NCBI GenBank assembly: GCA_947503285.1
Contig: CANNDD010000001.1
Span: 372,001 to 436,000 of the forward strand
Direction of reading: 5' to 3'
From: an uncultured Croceitalea sp.
GTDB lineage: Bacteria > Bacteroidota > Bacteroidia > Flavobacteriales > Flavobacteriaceae
DNA: 64,000 nt
Made by a program: the position numbers and the translations under genes. Shown here in pieces: positions 53,770-64,000 of the stretch (positions are counted from its first letter, which is position 1; the number at the start of each line of letters is the position of its first letter). Below the pieces are notes generated by a model. That model was given only the letters and a program-made list of their open reading frames with translations, had not been told where the DNA came from and searched no databases.

Positions 53770-54074
53770 ATCATCAAATTCGTTTACTAAAATTTTAGCC
53801 TAACCGAAGGCAATTTACGGCCTAAAATTAGTGCATTGTAACATGGTTCGCAATCTCAACGCAAGACCTTAACGTTAAGATCTTTGACCAAGTACCTTCA
53901 AAAAAGCCACTTTTCATATTCTATTTCTAAGTTGTGGTGTAGTTGCGACCGAATTTCGCTTTTTGCACATGATTTATGGGAATACAAACTTATGGATGAA
54001 TTGTGATACTTCGTAACCCCCTTCCACGAAATCTAAAAAAGATGTTGTTTCGGTTGATTCGGTTTGCGCAACAC
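53770..54074. other. 305-bp intergenic region
   Basis: It lies between two minus-strand genes and holds the upstream region of the membrane AraC gene. No gene, hairpin or strong promoter stands out. Confidence 0.4.
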
Positions 54075-55646
54075 CTAAACTTCTTGAAAGTGTTGTCGTT
54101 CTATTTCGCCCCCATTTTCCCTAATCCAGTTATAAAGCTCTTTTTCGGTAGTTCTATCGTACTTCGTTACTTGGTGCTGATGCCTTATCAACTGGTCTAA
54201 AGAAATCTCATAGTATGATTCGACTATCTGGTTCTGATTTTCAGAAGAAACGAATAACCTCCATTGCATGGCACCGCCTCGATAGCGTTTATTCCGTATG
54301 GCTTTTATTCTTTTTATGGTTTTTTCTTTTAGCGTATCACTTATGGAATATATAATGTTGACCATTACCCAACCTCCTTTATCATTGTCCCTTGAAATTG
54401 ATAGTTCAGGCAGATCAGTTGCCATCGTAAAATTACCATCTTTGGCAAGATCCAATGGAAATACTATGGCAATGAAACCAATGACCGCACTTGCCAGACC
54501 TGCGCCATAAAGGGCATATTGCAAGGTGGTCTGATCAGCAAGCAACCCCCAAAGTGCGCTACCTATGCCCATACTACCTGACATTGCCATTAGAAAGTAA
54601 GCCATACCACGTGCGCCATACCATTTGGGCAATGCATATTGGGCCGATGTCATTATACTGGTAAACGCCATTTGCCAGCAGATTCCTGATATAAAGCATA
54701 TTGCGATCGCAATATGAGGCGAGCCAACAAAGCCTAACAAGAACAAACAGATACCAAGTATCGAAGACACGAGTACGGTCAATTTATTCGCCCCCAATTT
54801 ATTGGTGACATAACTGGAAAAGATCACACTACTCACCGCCCCAAATCCTGCTGCTCCCAACAGGTAGCCATATAAATCGGCACCTCCGTTGAATTGCTCT
54901 TTGGCCACAAGGGGCATTAAGGCCCAAAGGGAAGCCGCTGGAAAGAAAAACAGCAAGGCCCTGATAATACTATGATAAAGGGCCGGTGTATATCGTAAAA
55001 AACGGATGGAATCGCCTATTGCCCATGTTAATCGTTGGTTTGGTAGTTTTTCTTCCTGTTCTTCCCTCTTCCAAAAAAGGATGACAAGTACTACGGCACC
55101 AAAAGATATGGCGTCTAACCAAAAAGGCATATCCAAGGCATAAAGCGTGATGAGGCTTCCCGCCAAGATAGGCCCCAAGGCCCGACTTAAATTATAGGCG
55201 ATACCCGTTAGGTTGATAGCTGTCCTTAACTGTTCGCGCTTGACCAGCTGTGGGGTAAGTGCGGCAAGCACTGGTCTTGAGAACGCCGCCCCTACCCCAT
55301 TAAGTAAGGTGAAAAGTAGTAGCAAGAATACCGTGGCCTTATCTAAATAAACGATATAGGCAAAGATTAATGTATTCAAGATCAACAGGCTTTGGGAAAT
55401 TATTACAATCCTTTTTTGATTGTAAATATCCCCAATGGCACCCGTCGGTAATGCCAAGATGAATAGTGGTATCAGCGTAGCTGTTTGCACCAGCGAAACC
55501 ATAAATGCCGAAGAGTCAAGCTCGGTCATTAACCAGCTAGAACCCACGGCAAATAACCATGTGCCCGTATTCGAGATAAAAGTCGCTATTACGAATAGCA
55601 GGAAAAAGGTATTCTTGTAGGGACTGGAAGATTTCTTTGAACCCAT
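54075..55646 (-). CDS. MFS exporter (enterobactin-exporter-like, MFS_3) with C-terminal soluble domain
   Basis: 523 residues from the ATG at 55646, or 538 from a GTG at 55691 that overlaps the cupin gene by 20 bp. Eleven to twelve hydrophobic segments cover about 415 residues (FLLFVIATFISNTGTW, LALPTGAIGDIYNQKRIVII). The last 110 residues are soluble with YRGGAMQWRLFVSSENQNQI and YYEISLDQLIRHQHQVTKYD, an extension known in this MFS branch and resembling a dimeric ferredoxin-like fold. The substrate is unknown. It is coupled to the upstream cupin. Confidence 0.86.
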   Translation of the reverse strand: MGSKKSSSPYKNTFFLLFVIATFISNTGTWLFAVGSSWLMTELDSSAFMVSLVQTATLIPLFILALPTGAIGDIYNQKRIVIISQSLLILNTLIFAYIVYLDKATVFLLLLFTLLNGVGAAFSRPVLAALTPQLVKREQLRTAINLTGIAYNLSRALGPILAGSLITLYALDMPFWLDAISFGAVVLVILFWKREEQEEKLPNQRLTWAIGDSIRFLRYTPALYHSIIRALLFFFPAASLWALMPLVAKEQFNGGADLYGYLLGAAGFGAVSSVIFSSYVTNKLGANKLTVLVSSILGICLFLLGFVGSPHIAIAICFISGICWQMAFTSIMTSAQYALPKWYGARGMAYFLMAMSGSMGIGSALWGLLADQTTLQYALYGAGLASAVIGFIAIVFPLDLAKDGNFTMATDLPELSISRDNDKGGWVMVNIIYSISDTLKEKTIKRIKAIRNKRYRGGAMQWRLFVSSENQNQIVESYYEISLDQLIRHQHQVTKYDRTTEKELYNWIRENGGEIERQHFQEV

Positions 55647-55671
55647 ATGGCTTACGTTGGCATGTTTAAAT

Positions 55672-56073
55672 TCAGGATAGTTCGGGAGCACTTAGGTCTT
55701 CACCCTCACGTGGCAAATCGTATTGGATCCATTCACTGTTGAGGTGGATATCAAGGGAATCTAGACGACCTGGGCCTACATTCTTATAGGTATGGGGTAT
55801 GTTCGCCGGCCCGAAAACGACCGCTCCTTCTTCTGCAATAAATTTTTTCTCCCCAACGGTAAACTCTGCGCGACCTTCAAGTATGTGGAATACCTCATCA
55901 TAGGGATGAACATGCATATTTGGCCCCTCACCTATTCCATCAACACTATATCGAATCGATACGCAATTGTACCCATATTCATGGCCTTCCAATGCCCCTT
56001 TCGGGGGATTCTCTTTTTTGATCCACTCTTCTTTGGAAACCAATACTGGTGCTACTCTTGATTTTTTTGGCAT
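55672..56073 (-). CDS. cupin domain protein
   Basis: 133 residues, a single cupin: NMHVHPYDEVFHILEGRAEF gives the first metal motif (two His and a Glu) and GPANIPHTYKNVGPG the second (His). It could be a small metal-dependent enzyme or a binding protein. It sits just upstream of the MFS exporter, overlapping it if the GTG start is used, so the two are likely functional partners. Confidence 0.88.
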   Translation of the reverse strand: MPKKSRVAPVLVSKEEWIKKENPPKGALEGHEYGYNCVSIRYSVDGIGEGPNMHVHPYDEVFHILEGRAEFTVGEKKFIAEEGAVVFGPANIPHTYKNVGPGRLDSLDIHLNSEWIQYDLPREGEDLSAPELS

Positions 56074-56369
56074 TTTTCTACTTTGATTTAATCCGTTCTT
56101 AAATCCAATTTTTTAAACGGAAAGGTTAACGTTTTACTCACTTACTTGTGAAACGAGCAGGATATCAACTCGTTTTTGATTGGTCTTTATAGACCTTAAA
56201 GGCGCAAAATATTGGTTTTTGACCTGACGTCAGAACGTAATCCAATTAAAAGCTAACTGATATGGAATATGTATATTAGAAAGTGCTATCAATTTTCAAA
56301 AAAATCATGCCTCTTTTAATAGTGCGATATGTCATGGTTTTTCCCAGATTAACGTTTAGAAAAATAACG

Positions 56370-57995
56370 CTAAAGTATCTCGGCCTCCTGTGCCAAGAAT
56401 TTATGGACCTGGCTCACCGCCAATGCTCCTTCACCAACGGCAGAGGCAACCCTTTTAGTGGAGTCTTTCCTAACATCACCCACGGCAAAAATACCGGAAC
56501 AACTCGTTTCTAAAGATTGTGGCTTAAACCCTAATTCTTCATTGATGTTAGCCCCAGTGAGAATAAAATGCCGATCATCGGTTGCCACGGTACCTAGTAG
56601 CCAACCAGAAAAGGGTTTGGCCCCTATGAAGGTGAAAAGATTCTGGATCGTGAATACTTGGGTGTCTTGCGTTTTGGTATTGATAACGTCTATGGAATCC
56701 AACGAATAATCGCCATATAGTCGTTGCACTTCACTATTCAAATGTACCTCTACATTTGAGCAACTCCTGATACGTTGTACCAAGTAATCCGACATTTTAG
56801 AGCCTAGATCACTTGATCGTACGAACATATGGGCTTTCGAAGCATATTTGGCAAGAAATAATACCGCTTGGCCCGCTGAATTTCCACCACCTATGATTCC
56901 TATTTCTTCTCCTTTACAGCTCACCGCGTTCATCTCAGTGGCGGAGTAATAGATACCTTGACCTTCATACTTCTCAAAATTTTCTATAGGGGGTTTGCTA
57001 TAGTCCGCACCAGTAGCCGCAATTAATGATTTACAACGCACAAAGGTTCCGTCATCCAAAACCACCCGATATCCGGTCGTACATTTTTTAAGCCCTTTTA
57101 CGGTATGGGGTATAGAGATATGACATCCAAATTTCTGGGCCTGCAAATAGGCGCGTTTAGCCAATTCGGTTCCTGATATTCCCGTAGGAAAGCCTAAATA
57201 ATTTTCGATTTTTGAGCTTTTACCGGCTTGCCCACCGGGACTATTGGAATCTATGGTAAGCACCTGCAAACCTTCAGAAGCGGCATATACGCTCGATGCT
57301 AGTCCGCCCGGACCTGCCCCCACGACAATGAGGTCATAGATCTGATCGTTAAATTCTAAAAGAACACCGGATATTTGTGCCATTTCCTTTACGCTGGGGT
57401 TGCGATGGATTTTGTCATCCATATCAATGATGATGGGCAAATCTTCTTCCCTAACATCAAAAGAGGCTAGAATGTCTTGTGCCCTTTCATCTTCTGATAA
57501 GTCTATCCATGTATGCCAAATATAGTTTTTGGTCATAAAATCCCTTAGCACATAAGAAGCTTTTGAGTTTCCTTTGCCCAAAAGCCTAAAACCACCCTCA
57601 AAATTTTGTAAAAACACCTCTTGTCGAACTAGAAAGGTGTTGAGCAAAATATCACTGATATCGGAATATTTGGTAATAAGTCGTTGCAGGTTGTCTGGCT
57701 CAATTTCTAAAAGTAAGCTCTGTGATTCCGTTATGGCCGTAAATATAGACGCTCTTTTGGATAGCATGTCACTATCACCGGTAAATTGATTGGCGGTATG
57801 CACTACAACAATACTATTGGCATCGTTCGGATTCTCAATGCGCACCTTACCTTGGAGTATGACATAGAACCTATAATTCTTATCGCCATGGGCCACCACG
57901 ATCTTATCTTTTGGAAAGCGTTTTACAACGCCAAAAGGCCGCATTAGATTTATTTGCTGGCGCGTGAGTTCGGGAAACCTGTTTTCTACTTCCAT
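56370..57995 (-). CDS. cNMP-binding domain-thioredoxin-reductase-like flavoprotein fusion
   Basis: 541 residues. A Crp-like beta-roll covers about 1-130 (RFYVILQGKVRIENP, FTGDSDMLSKRASIF). A short linker and thioredoxin-like part follow, then a TrxR-like domain from about 217: LIVVGAGPGGLASSVYA, GIIGGGNSAGQAVLFLAKY and GIFAVGDVRKDSTKRVASAV. The CxxC of real TrxR is absent (YSATEMNA at that place). It has the same domain logic as the protein at 39163, with a cNMP domain in place of the receiver. A YceI gene lies upstream, 28 bp away, in the same direction. Confidence 0.9.
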   Translation of the reverse strand: MEVENRFPELTRQQINLMRPFGVVKRFPKDKIVVAHGDKNYRFYVILQGKVRIENPNDANSIVVVHTANQFTGDSDMLSKRASIFTAITESQSLLLEIEPDNLQRLITKYSDISDILLNTFLVRQEVFLQNFEGGFRLLGKGNSKASYVLRDFMTKNYIWHTWIDLSEDERAQDILASFDVREEDLPIIIDMDDKIHRNPSVKEMAQISGVLLEFNDQIYDLIVVGAGPGGLASSVYAASEGLQVLTIDSNSPGGQAGKSSKIENYLGFPTGISGTELAKRAYLQAQKFGCHISIPHTVKGLKKCTTGYRVVLDDGTFVRCKSLIAATGADYSKPPIENFEKYEGQGIYYSATEMNAVSCKGEEIGIIGGGNSAGQAVLFLAKYASKAHMFVRSSDLGSKMSDYLVQRIRSCSNVEVHLNSEVQRLYGDYSLDSIDVINTKTQDTQVFTIQNLFTFIGAKPFSGWLLGTVATDDRHFILTGANINEELGFKPQSLETSCSGIFAVGDVRKDSTKRVASAVGEGALAVSQVHKFLAQEAEIL

Positions 57996-58023
57996 ATACC
58001 CAATTTAAATTTTCTTGTTATCC

Positions 58024-58554
58024 TTATATTTTTACCAGTTCCAAATAGCTGTGTACATGGGCAAAATCGCCTATAACTTGTATGCCATCAATATTTTTTT
58101 CCATCCAATCGATTCCGAATAGTTTTCGTTCTAAATCCCCAGATATTTCCAACCCCAGTCTTTCTTCTTTGTCAAGACCTCTGGTCTGACCCGTGTAATG
58201 GGCGGTTATATTAATATCCTTACGGGTTCCTTTAATGAACAGAACGCCATTTACGGAGTAATGCTCGATATCCAATCTTTGAAATGCCCCACTTTGAAAG
58301 GTGATGTATTTATGGAACTCCTCATCAAAGAAATCTGCGGACAAAAGATGTTGGTCGCGTATTTTATTTTTGGTATTTAAACTACGAACCGTGGCCCTCA
58401 TATCAATTTTGGAATCAATTAAACTGTCTGAATAAATCTGCTTAAGACTTCCTTGGAATTCTATAAAGAACCCGCTAATGGAGCTAATGTTCAGATGTCC
58501 AATTTTGAATCCTATCTCAGAGTGTTTTGAGTCGATTTTCCATTCTTGATACAT
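58024..58554 (-). CDS. YceI-family lipid-binding-like protein
   Basis: 176 residues. The YceI pattern is clear: WKIDSKHSEIGFKIGHLNIS at the start, IDMRATVRSLNTKNKIRDQHLLSADFFD in the middle (GSI-NT-N-RD-HL--DFFD motif) and ITFQS. YceI proteins bind isoprenoid quinones or fatty acids in a lipocalin-like barrel. There is no signal peptide, unlike most members, so it may be cytoplasmic. It is followed 28 bp later by the cNMP-flavoprotein. Confidence 0.9.
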   Translation of the reverse strand: MYQEWKIDSKHSEIGFKIGHLNISSISGFFIEFQGSLKQIYSDSLIDSKIDMRATVRSLNTKNKIRDQHLLSADFFDEEFHKYITFQSGAFQRLDIEHYSVNGVLFIKGTRKDINITAHYTGQTRGLDKEERLGLEISGDLERKLFGIDWMEKNIDGIQVIGDFAHVHSYLELVKI

Positions 58555-59051
58555 GCCTTTTATTTTTGATATTTACCCGATCATCGAGATTGAATGCCCC
58601 GACGCTTGCATCGAAATTTGAATTCCTATTTGTGTACAGCGGGCAAGCCCCGAAATAGTTCACTATTGAAACATGGTTTCATTTCAAAGGTTGTTTCGTC
58701 AAGAGTGACCTTGAATTTGCCATCATAGATCAAATGTCCGTATTAGGCCAGACGGTACTTCATATAACCGGCCAGGTACTTTAAACAACAAGGGTTTTAT
58801 GACACCTCTCAAACCAACGGTCCGTAAGGGTAATGGAAAACCAAGATGTTGAATCCAAGGCGTCTTTATGGCTTTACCTTGGATTGTAGACCGGTTTATA
58901 TGTAGCTTGAGGATACCGTCACATGAATCCCTATATTGTGACACATCCATGTTTTATCTACACATATTTTTTTATAAAAATACAGAGGTCTTTGAGAGTG
59001 GTCACACCATTAAAACGAGGATTAATTGTACTTTTTACAGGTTTGTATTAA
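58555..59051. other. 497-bp intergenic region
   Basis: It contains the third copy of the dispersed repeat next to the YceI gene and a small hairpin (TGAAAC-atg-GTTTCA near 58666). A 75-codon minus-strand frame (58723-58950) has no recognisable family and is not called. Confidence 0.45.
58584..58655 (-). repeat. dispersed palindromic repeat, copy 3
   Basis: On the minus strand it reads GGGGCTTGCCCGC, then AATTTCGATGCAAGCGTCGG and GGCATTCAATCTCG. It matches copy 1 and copy 2 best in the core and lies directly upstream of the YceI gene. Confidence 0.55.
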
Positions 59052-62000
59052 TTAACTTCGGGTGATATCCAATCGTTTCATACGATACTCAAGGGTTGTC
59101 GGTCTCACACCCAGTTTGCGGGCCGCTCCATTTTTGCCACTAACTTTCCATTTGTGGTGCTCAAGAACCTGTAAAAGATATTTTCGTTCCACATCATCCC
59201 GAAGTTTTTTTATGCCATCCATATCCAGCGCATCTATGGGGACCGTTTCAATATCAGTAATCTCATTGCCGCTTGCAGACACCCATTCTGGATGCTGCAT
59301 ACTACTATGGCCCGGATATATTTGCAGTATTTTATCCTTCTGCGAGATAACGGCCTGTTCCACCAGGTTTTGCAATTCACGTACATTGCCCGGCCAACTA
59401 TGTTTTAGCAGTCTTTTTTGTGTTTTCTTAGATATACCCCTGAACGGCAGCCCATAACGTTCAGCAAATTGTTTGGCAAAAAATTCGGTCAATAAAAGTA
59501 CATCTTCACTTCGCACCGTCAAGGGCGGCACTTCTATGGGGTAACCGTTTAGACGGTAGTATAGGTCTTCACGAAAATTGCCGTTTTTAACTTCTTGACC
59601 CAATACCCTATTGGTCGCGGCAATGATCCTGATATCAAGTTTAATGGTAGTGTTACTGCCCAAACGTTCCAATTCGCGTTCTTGCAGTACCCTGAGTAGT
59701 TTGGCTTGAAGCTCCAATGGCATTTCACCGATCTCATCCAAGAATATGGTTCCGCCGTTCGCAAGCTCGAACTTACCGATACGTTTGCTTACAGCGCCTG
59801 TGAAAGCACCTCGTTCGTGGCCAAAAAGCTCTGATTCCACTATCTGTGAAGGTATGGCGGCACAGTTTACCTTGACCAGCACTCGGTCTTTACGGTTTGA
59901 GTTTTCGTGTATGGCCCGTGCGATCAATTCTTTACCAGTTCCCGTTTCACCCAATAGCAGTACCGTTGCATCTACCGAGGAGACTTCTTTTATTTTATCG
60001 AACACCGTTTGCATCGCCTCACTTTCGCCTACAATATCACTAAAGTTATAGGCTTCACGAACCACGGATTCAAGATAGGTTTTCTCACTTCGTAGTTGCT
60101 CCGTTAGACGCTTAATCTCTTGATTGGCGCACCAATTATCAAATGAAATGACCAGCGTGTTACCAATACTGTCTAAAATGTCAAGATGTTTTAGTGTATA
60201 GGCCCCGGTACTCGTGTGAAATAGGAATAACTGAAAATCGGATTCTTTGTTATTGGAATCAAACGTATAACACAAGCTAGTTTGAAACTTTTTAAAACCT
60301 GTTATTTTGGTTTTGGTTAGGTTTAAAAATGCATTCCCTTGTATTTGGGAGGCAATATGCTCAAGCCATTTGGCCGTATCACCTTTGCCCACGCCAAAAA
60401 CCGCTTTCATAGCCGTATCGTCCAAGTAGCGAAGTTTATTCTTGCCCAGCCTGTCAAAGGTCAAAAGTTCTTCTTCATTGATGTTCTTGACAACTACAAA
60501 ATCAAATGGGAAGAAAGCGGTCAAATGGGTTAGCATAAATTGCCATTTCTCCTTTAAGCCCGTATCTTTTTCAATCTCTTGGCTCGCTCTGAGTTCGAAA
60601 GCTTGTAATTCGTTTTTAAGGACGATTTTTTTACGGTTCAGAATGTTGGCGACCGCAACGGAAATTTGCTCCGTGATGGTTTGAAAAAAAGAGATATCAT
60701 TTTTGGCATATACATTTGCTTTTGCAGAGGCGAAGAAGATAAAGCCAAATGCATTATCCCCATATATCAAGGGTGCGGCAATGGTTTGTAACAGGGTTCT
60801 GTCCGCCGTCAATTTTTTGAAAGCATTTTGGACTTTGGCAGGCATATTGGCGAGGTCGGAGACCAGTAGCCCATTTTCCAATACAAAGGCACCGAAATTT
60901 TTTAGTCGCTCATTTTGAGTATCCACCCTATTGATACCAGCGGTATTATGCACATAATTTTTATCCAAAAGTGTGGGATAGGCCAACTCGTGAAAGTATT
61001 CGCCGGTATCGTCAAGGGTATAGATGCCTAGATCGTCATAGGGCAATACAGGCCTGATGGTTTTATCGATGACGCCATACAAAAGTTCATTGGTATTGGC
61101 CGTTGCCAATGCCTCTGAAACCGCCAATAATTTTTGGCTGAATTCCTTTTCCTTTATGATGGTCGTAGTGGCCAATATATTGGAAACCACCACGGAAATC
61201 TGCTCAGAAATAGCATTGAACAGCGGTAAATCTTTCTCTGACCATCTGTTTTTATCCGTACTGGTAAAATTAAGCATCCCAATCTCCTTACCAGCATAAA
61301 TTAATGGGCCAGCTATGATTTGCCTCAATCCGGCATCCATCATAATTTGTAGTTGCGGATGCGATGTTTGTTCATTGATGGTCTTCAGCTCTTCAACAAT
61401 AGGCCCATTTTGCATTACCCATTCCACACCGCTATTCTTATGCGTATACAAGGCATTGACGCCAAATTTTTCATCGATTAAATGTTGTGCAACGGATCTG
61501 TCAAATAAATCCTTATCCGTAAGTTCATAGTGGAATTGACCGGTTTCATTCAACACAAAAATACCGAGTTCATCATAGTTGAAAACGGGTTTTATGGACT
61601 TAAAAATTACCTTGTATAGTTTATCTTCAGTGGTTACCGTGGCCAGTGCTTTTGATACATTCAACAGGCGTTGTTTCTGTTCCTTTTCCAATAAAATGGC
61701 CTCTTTGGCCAATATATTGGAAACTACCACGGAAATCTGCTCGGAAAGCGCCTGAAATAGCGACACGTATTTTGTAGACCATTTATCGGCCGTTGTACTT
61801 GTAAAATTCAGCATTCCAATATTCTCCCCAGCATAGGTCAACGGGCCTGCAATTATCTGTTGAATCCCAGCTTCCATCATTAATTGATGTTGCGGATGCG
61901 GAGCCTTTTTATGAAGCTCTTCCATAGTTAAAACTATGGGGCCATTTTTCATTAACCATGCTACGGAAGTACCACGATGCTCATAAAGGGCATTTTTACC

Positions 62001-64000
62001 GAATTTCGCTTCGACCATGTGCTGTGAAACGCGATTATCAATGGTCTCAGTGTCATTGAGTTCATAATGGTATTTACCACTCTTATCCAAAACAAAGACA
62101 CCAAGTTCATCATAATCAATTAAAGGTTTTATAGACCTGAAAATGACTTTGTACAATTCATCTTCATCGGTGACCGTGGTAAGTGCATTGGATACATTCA
62201 GTAGGCGTTGTTTTTGTTCTTTTTCCAATAGAATGGCCTCCGTTGCCAAAATGTTCGAGACCACGACCGACAACTGTTCAAGAATATTACTGAACAACGG
62301 GATGTCCTTTTGCGACCAGAAATCCTTTTGTTTGGATGTAAAACAGCACATTCCAATTTTAGTACCGCCAATTACCAAAGGGCCACCAATAAACTGTTTT
62401 AAGCCCCCTTCAATCATATATTGATGTTGCGGATGTGAAGCTATTTTATCCAAATCTTCCATTGTAATCGCAATCGGGCCATTATCCATTAACCATGCCA
62501 CTGAGGTGCCTTTATGCTTGTACCGGTTATGCGCCCCAAATTTTTCTTCGATTAAATATTGGGATACGGAGTTATCATAAACAGACCCATCGATAAGCTC
62601 ATAGTGGTACGATTTATTTTTATCGAACACAAAAAGGCCTAATTCATCATAGGGAAAAATAGGCCTGATATTTTCAAAAATAACTTTGTAAAGCTTTTTC
62701 GCATCCGTCACCGATACCAGGTGCTGTGTTATGTTCAATAGGCTATTGCTAAATTCCCGCTCACGAACTATGGATTCAGTATTCAGGATATTGGATACGG
62801 CAATGGACAATTGTTCGGTAACGGATTTAAAGAGCGGGAAAGTCTCTTTTGAGAAAAAATCCTTTTCCGATGAATTGATACAAAACATCCCTAATACCTC
62901 ATTGCCTATTTTAAAATTCGAGGCCAAACAGTCTCGGTATTCCAAACCGAGGGATTCCAGAACGGCCACTTGATAATAATCAGGAAATTTCTCGTTCAAT
63001 TGTTTAAAATCAAATAAGAACACGTTATCATTTTGTGCAACTTGCTGCATCATAAAATCAACTACAGAGCCTTTGTGTTTTACCCTATTGACACCTGTAT
63101 CCACTAAGGCCTCGTTCCAAGCTGAAGGACTGATATTTGGCTCCATTGCTGCCAAATCATAATGGTGTTCCTTATCTTCGGTCAGCAAAAAAACACCGAC
63201 ATCATGAAACTTGAAGATGGGCTTGAGCTCCTCCAAGGTAAATTTTAGAAAATCTGGAAGTGTTCTTATTTTTGAGACACTTTCCGTTATACCAAGTAAA
63301 GTCTCTTTGAATGCTTTTTCGTCTTGAAGTCGCTGGGTAGCTAAGATTGAATTGAGACAGACTGCCAATTGTTTACCGACTTCCCCGAAAAATTCAAGCT
63401 GTTCCGATTTAAAAAAGTTTTTTTCATTGAAGTTGATACTGAAAAGTCCGAGCAGTTCGCCTTGAAATTGAAGTAGCGTCACCACGGATACTTGAAGCCC
63501 CGACGCTTCAATGGTCTTCTTTTGCTCGTATCCGTACCACTCCATGATTTCATCGACGGCATAGATTTTTGGTGACCCGTTTTTATGCAAATCCTGAACA
63601 CCCCATTCGATAAAAGAATCTTTATAAGTAAACCACTCATCACCCAATGTAGAACTTAGACTATAATTTCGTTCGGAAGGGGATATGGTCGGGAAACGAA
63701 CCGTTAGGTCTTGATATTTTCCGTTTGCTATAAGTACAATACCTACGTCATCAAATTGAAATACATCCTTCAATTTATTCATCACGTACTCCAAGAAATC
63801 AGGAAGCGTCTTTATAGTCGATAACTGTTGACCAATAGCAAGCAGTTGGGTTTTTTGGCTTTCGTTATGTAAAATCTGTTCACGCTCAATGATATTGTTA
63901 AGAACAATACTTACTACCTCCGCAATTTGTTTTGCGATTTCTAGGTCTTTTTTTGAAAAACGACCTTTTTCATTGGACCATAAAAATAGTAACCCAAATT
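59052..64000 (-). CDS. giant multi-GAF sigma-54-dependent regulator, 5' partial
   Basis: At least 1649 residues; the frame is open to the window edge, so the start lies outside. Going N- to C-terminal there is the tail of one GAF-like module and then seven more, each ending in a helix like LFxxxxEQxSVxVSNILAxE. Three successive repeats are exactly 537 nt (179 residues) apart. Next comes an AAA+ sigma-54 domain: Walker [15 protein letters not shown] intact, Walker B FLDEIGEM, arginine-finger [12 protein letters not shown] Fis-type HTH ends it ([20 protein letters not shown]). GAF modules typically bind small molecules, nucleotides or haem. The output is sigma-54 activation without a phospho-acceptor domain. 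Confidence 0.92.
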   Translation of the reverse strand, partial: FGLLFLWSNEKGRFSKKDLEIAKQIAEVVSIVLNNIIEREQILHNESQKTQLLAIGQQLSTIKTLPDFLEYVMNKLKDVFQFDDVGIVLIANGKYQDLTVRFPTISPSERNYSLSSTLGDEWFTYKDSFIEWGVQDLHKNGSPKIYAVDEIMEWYGYEQKKTIEASGLQVSVVTLLQFQGELLGLFSINFNEKNFFKSEQLEFFGEVGKQLAVCLNSILATQRLQDEKAFKETLLGITESVSKIRTLPDFLKFTLEELKPIFKFHDVGVFLLTEDKEHHYDLAAMEPNISPSAWNEALVDTGVNRVKHKGSVVDFMMQQVAQNDNVFLFDFKQLNEKFPDYYQVAVLESLGLEYRDCLASNFKIGNEVLGMFCINSSEKDFFSKETFPLFKSVTEQLSIAVSNILNTESIVREREFSNSLLNITQHLVSVTDAKKLYKVIFENIRPIFPYDELGLFVFDKNKSYHYELIDGSVYDNSVSQYLIEEKFGAHNRYKHKGTSVAWLMDNGPIAITMEDLDKIASHPQHQYMIEGGLKQFIGGPLVIGGTKIGMCCFTSKQKDFWSQKDIPLFSNILEQLSVVVSNILATEAILLEKEQKQRLLNVSNALTTVTDEDELYKVIFRSIKPLIDYDELGVFVLDKSGKYHYELNDTETIDNRVSQHMVEAKFGKNALYEHRGTSVAWLMKNGPIVLTMEELHKKAPHPQHQLMMEAGIQQIIAGPLTYAGENIGMLNFTSTTADKWSTKYVSLFQALSEQISVVVSNILAKEAILLEKEQKQRLLNVSKALATVTTEDKLYKVIFKSIKPVFNYDELGIFVLNETGQFHYELTDKDLFDRSVAQHLIDEKFGVNALYTHKNSGVEWVMQNGPIVEELKTINEQTSHPQLQIMMDAGLRQIIAGPLIYAGKEIGMLNFTSTDKNRWSEKDLPLFNAISEQISVVVSNILATTTIIKEKEFSQKLLAVSEALATANTNELLYGVIDKTIRPVLPYDDLGIYTLDDTGEYFHELAYPTLLDKNYVHNTAGINRVDTQNERLKNFGAFVLENGLLVSDLANMPAKVQNAFKKLTADRTLLQTIAAPLIYGDNAFGFIFFASAKANVYAKNDISFFQTITEQISVAVANILNRKKIVLKNELQAFELRASQEIEKDTGLKEKWQFMLTHLTAFFPFDFVVVKNINEEELLTFDRLGKNKLRYLDDTAMKAVFGVGKGDTAKWLEHIASQIQGNAFLNLTKTKITGFKKFQTSLCYTFDSNNKESDFQLFLFHTSTGAYTLKHLDILDSIGNTLVISFDNWCANQEIKRLTEQLRSEKTYLESVVREAYNFSDIVGESEAMQTVFDKIKEVSSVDATVLLLGETGTGKELIARAIHENSNRKDRVLVKVNCAAIPSQIVESELFGHERGAFTGAVSKRIGKFELANGGTIFLDEIGEMPLELQAKLLRVLQERELERLGSNTTIKLDIRIIAATNRVLGQEVKNGNFREDLYYRLNGYPIEVPPLTVRSEDVLLLTEFFAKQFAERYGLPFRGISKKTQKRLLKHSWPGNVRELQNLVEQAVISQKDKILQIYPGHSSMQHPEWVSASGNEITDIETVPIDALDMDGIKKLRDDVERKYLLQVLEHHKWKVSGKNGAARKLGVRPTTLEYRMKRLDITRS

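Noticed and set aside
43963-56232. TGACGTCA palindromes at 43963-43970 and 56225-56232
   Set aside because: An 8-bp word is expected about once in a window of this size; two copies upstream of unrelated genes are not convincing as an operator.
58723-58950. 75-codon minus-strand reading frame
   Set aside because: No recognisable family; start and stop lie in a non-coding stretch without promoter. A gene remnant cannot be excluded.
1-64000. CRISPR array, prophage, transposase or integrase
   Set aside because: No array of regular direct repeats with spacers and no phage or transposase protein was seen. The regular 537-nt repeats near the right end are coding GAF modules.

Overview
The window is low-GC bacterial DNA, about 64 kb, with the look of a Flavobacteriaceae (Bacteroidota) chromosome. 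The evidence is: -7 promoter boxes of the form TAnnTTTG, sigma-54 regulators of a Bacteroidota style, membrane-anchored AraC regulators, DUF4870 proteins and many secreted hydrolases ending their signal peptides in AQ or SQ. A relative of Zobellia, Maribacter or Arenibacter would fit, but the genus is an inference. Both edges cut genes: a sigma-54 response regulator on the left and a giant multi-GAF sigma-54 regulator on the right. I saw no rRNA, tRNA, CRISPR or transposase.

Layout. 1-6.7 kb: response regulator, ECF sigma factor, a tightly overlapping five-gene operon (YHS protein, LysE-like exporter, DinB-like, NRDE/TANGO2-like, ATP-grasp) and a TauD-type dioxygenase. 7-16 kb: a decayed DoxX-like gene, a YqhD-type alcohol dehydrogenase, an unusual fusion of a DNA-binding HTH, a DUF4870 membrane domain and a beta-lactamase-fold hydrolase, an S9 peptidase, and a membrane AraC regulator with a serine hydrolase. 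16-39 kb: an RND efflux operon followed by oxidoreductases, hydrolases and transporters, with four soluble AraC regulators interspersed. 39-44 kb: histidine kinase, receiver/flavoprotein fusion, CPA2 antiporter and glutaredoxin. 44-53 kb: a second HTH-DUF4870-beta-lactamase fusion beside a P1 peptidase, amidohydrolase, two more serine hydrolases, an LRR protein and another membrane AraC regulator. 54-64 kb: MFS exporter with cupin, a cNMP/flavoprotein fusion with YceI, and the multi-GAF regulator.

The strongest new signal is in the 16-39 kb block. Seven promoters there (near 16.1, 23.5, 25.9, 30.4, 31.65, 36.95 and 38.35 kb) share one architecture: two TGGTCA-like half-sites exactly 21 bp apart, the second starting 32 nt (31 in one case) before the TTTG of the -7 box. 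The spacing fits AraC-type activators. It joins the RND pump, two SDRs, an aldo/keto reductase operon, an epoxide-hydrolase-like protein, a SnoaL/NmrA/YhdH operon and a small membrane protein into one inferred regulon. Detoxification of an electrophile, quinone or other xenobiotic would fit the enzymes, but no substrate can be read from the sequence.

The second signal is the pair of HTH-DUF4870-beta-lactamase fusions, which look like membrane-tethered one-component regulators with an outside penicillin-binding-type domain. A third theme is redox signalling by two thioredoxin-reductase-like flavoproteins that have lost the CxxC motif and are fused to a receiver or a cNMP-binding domain.
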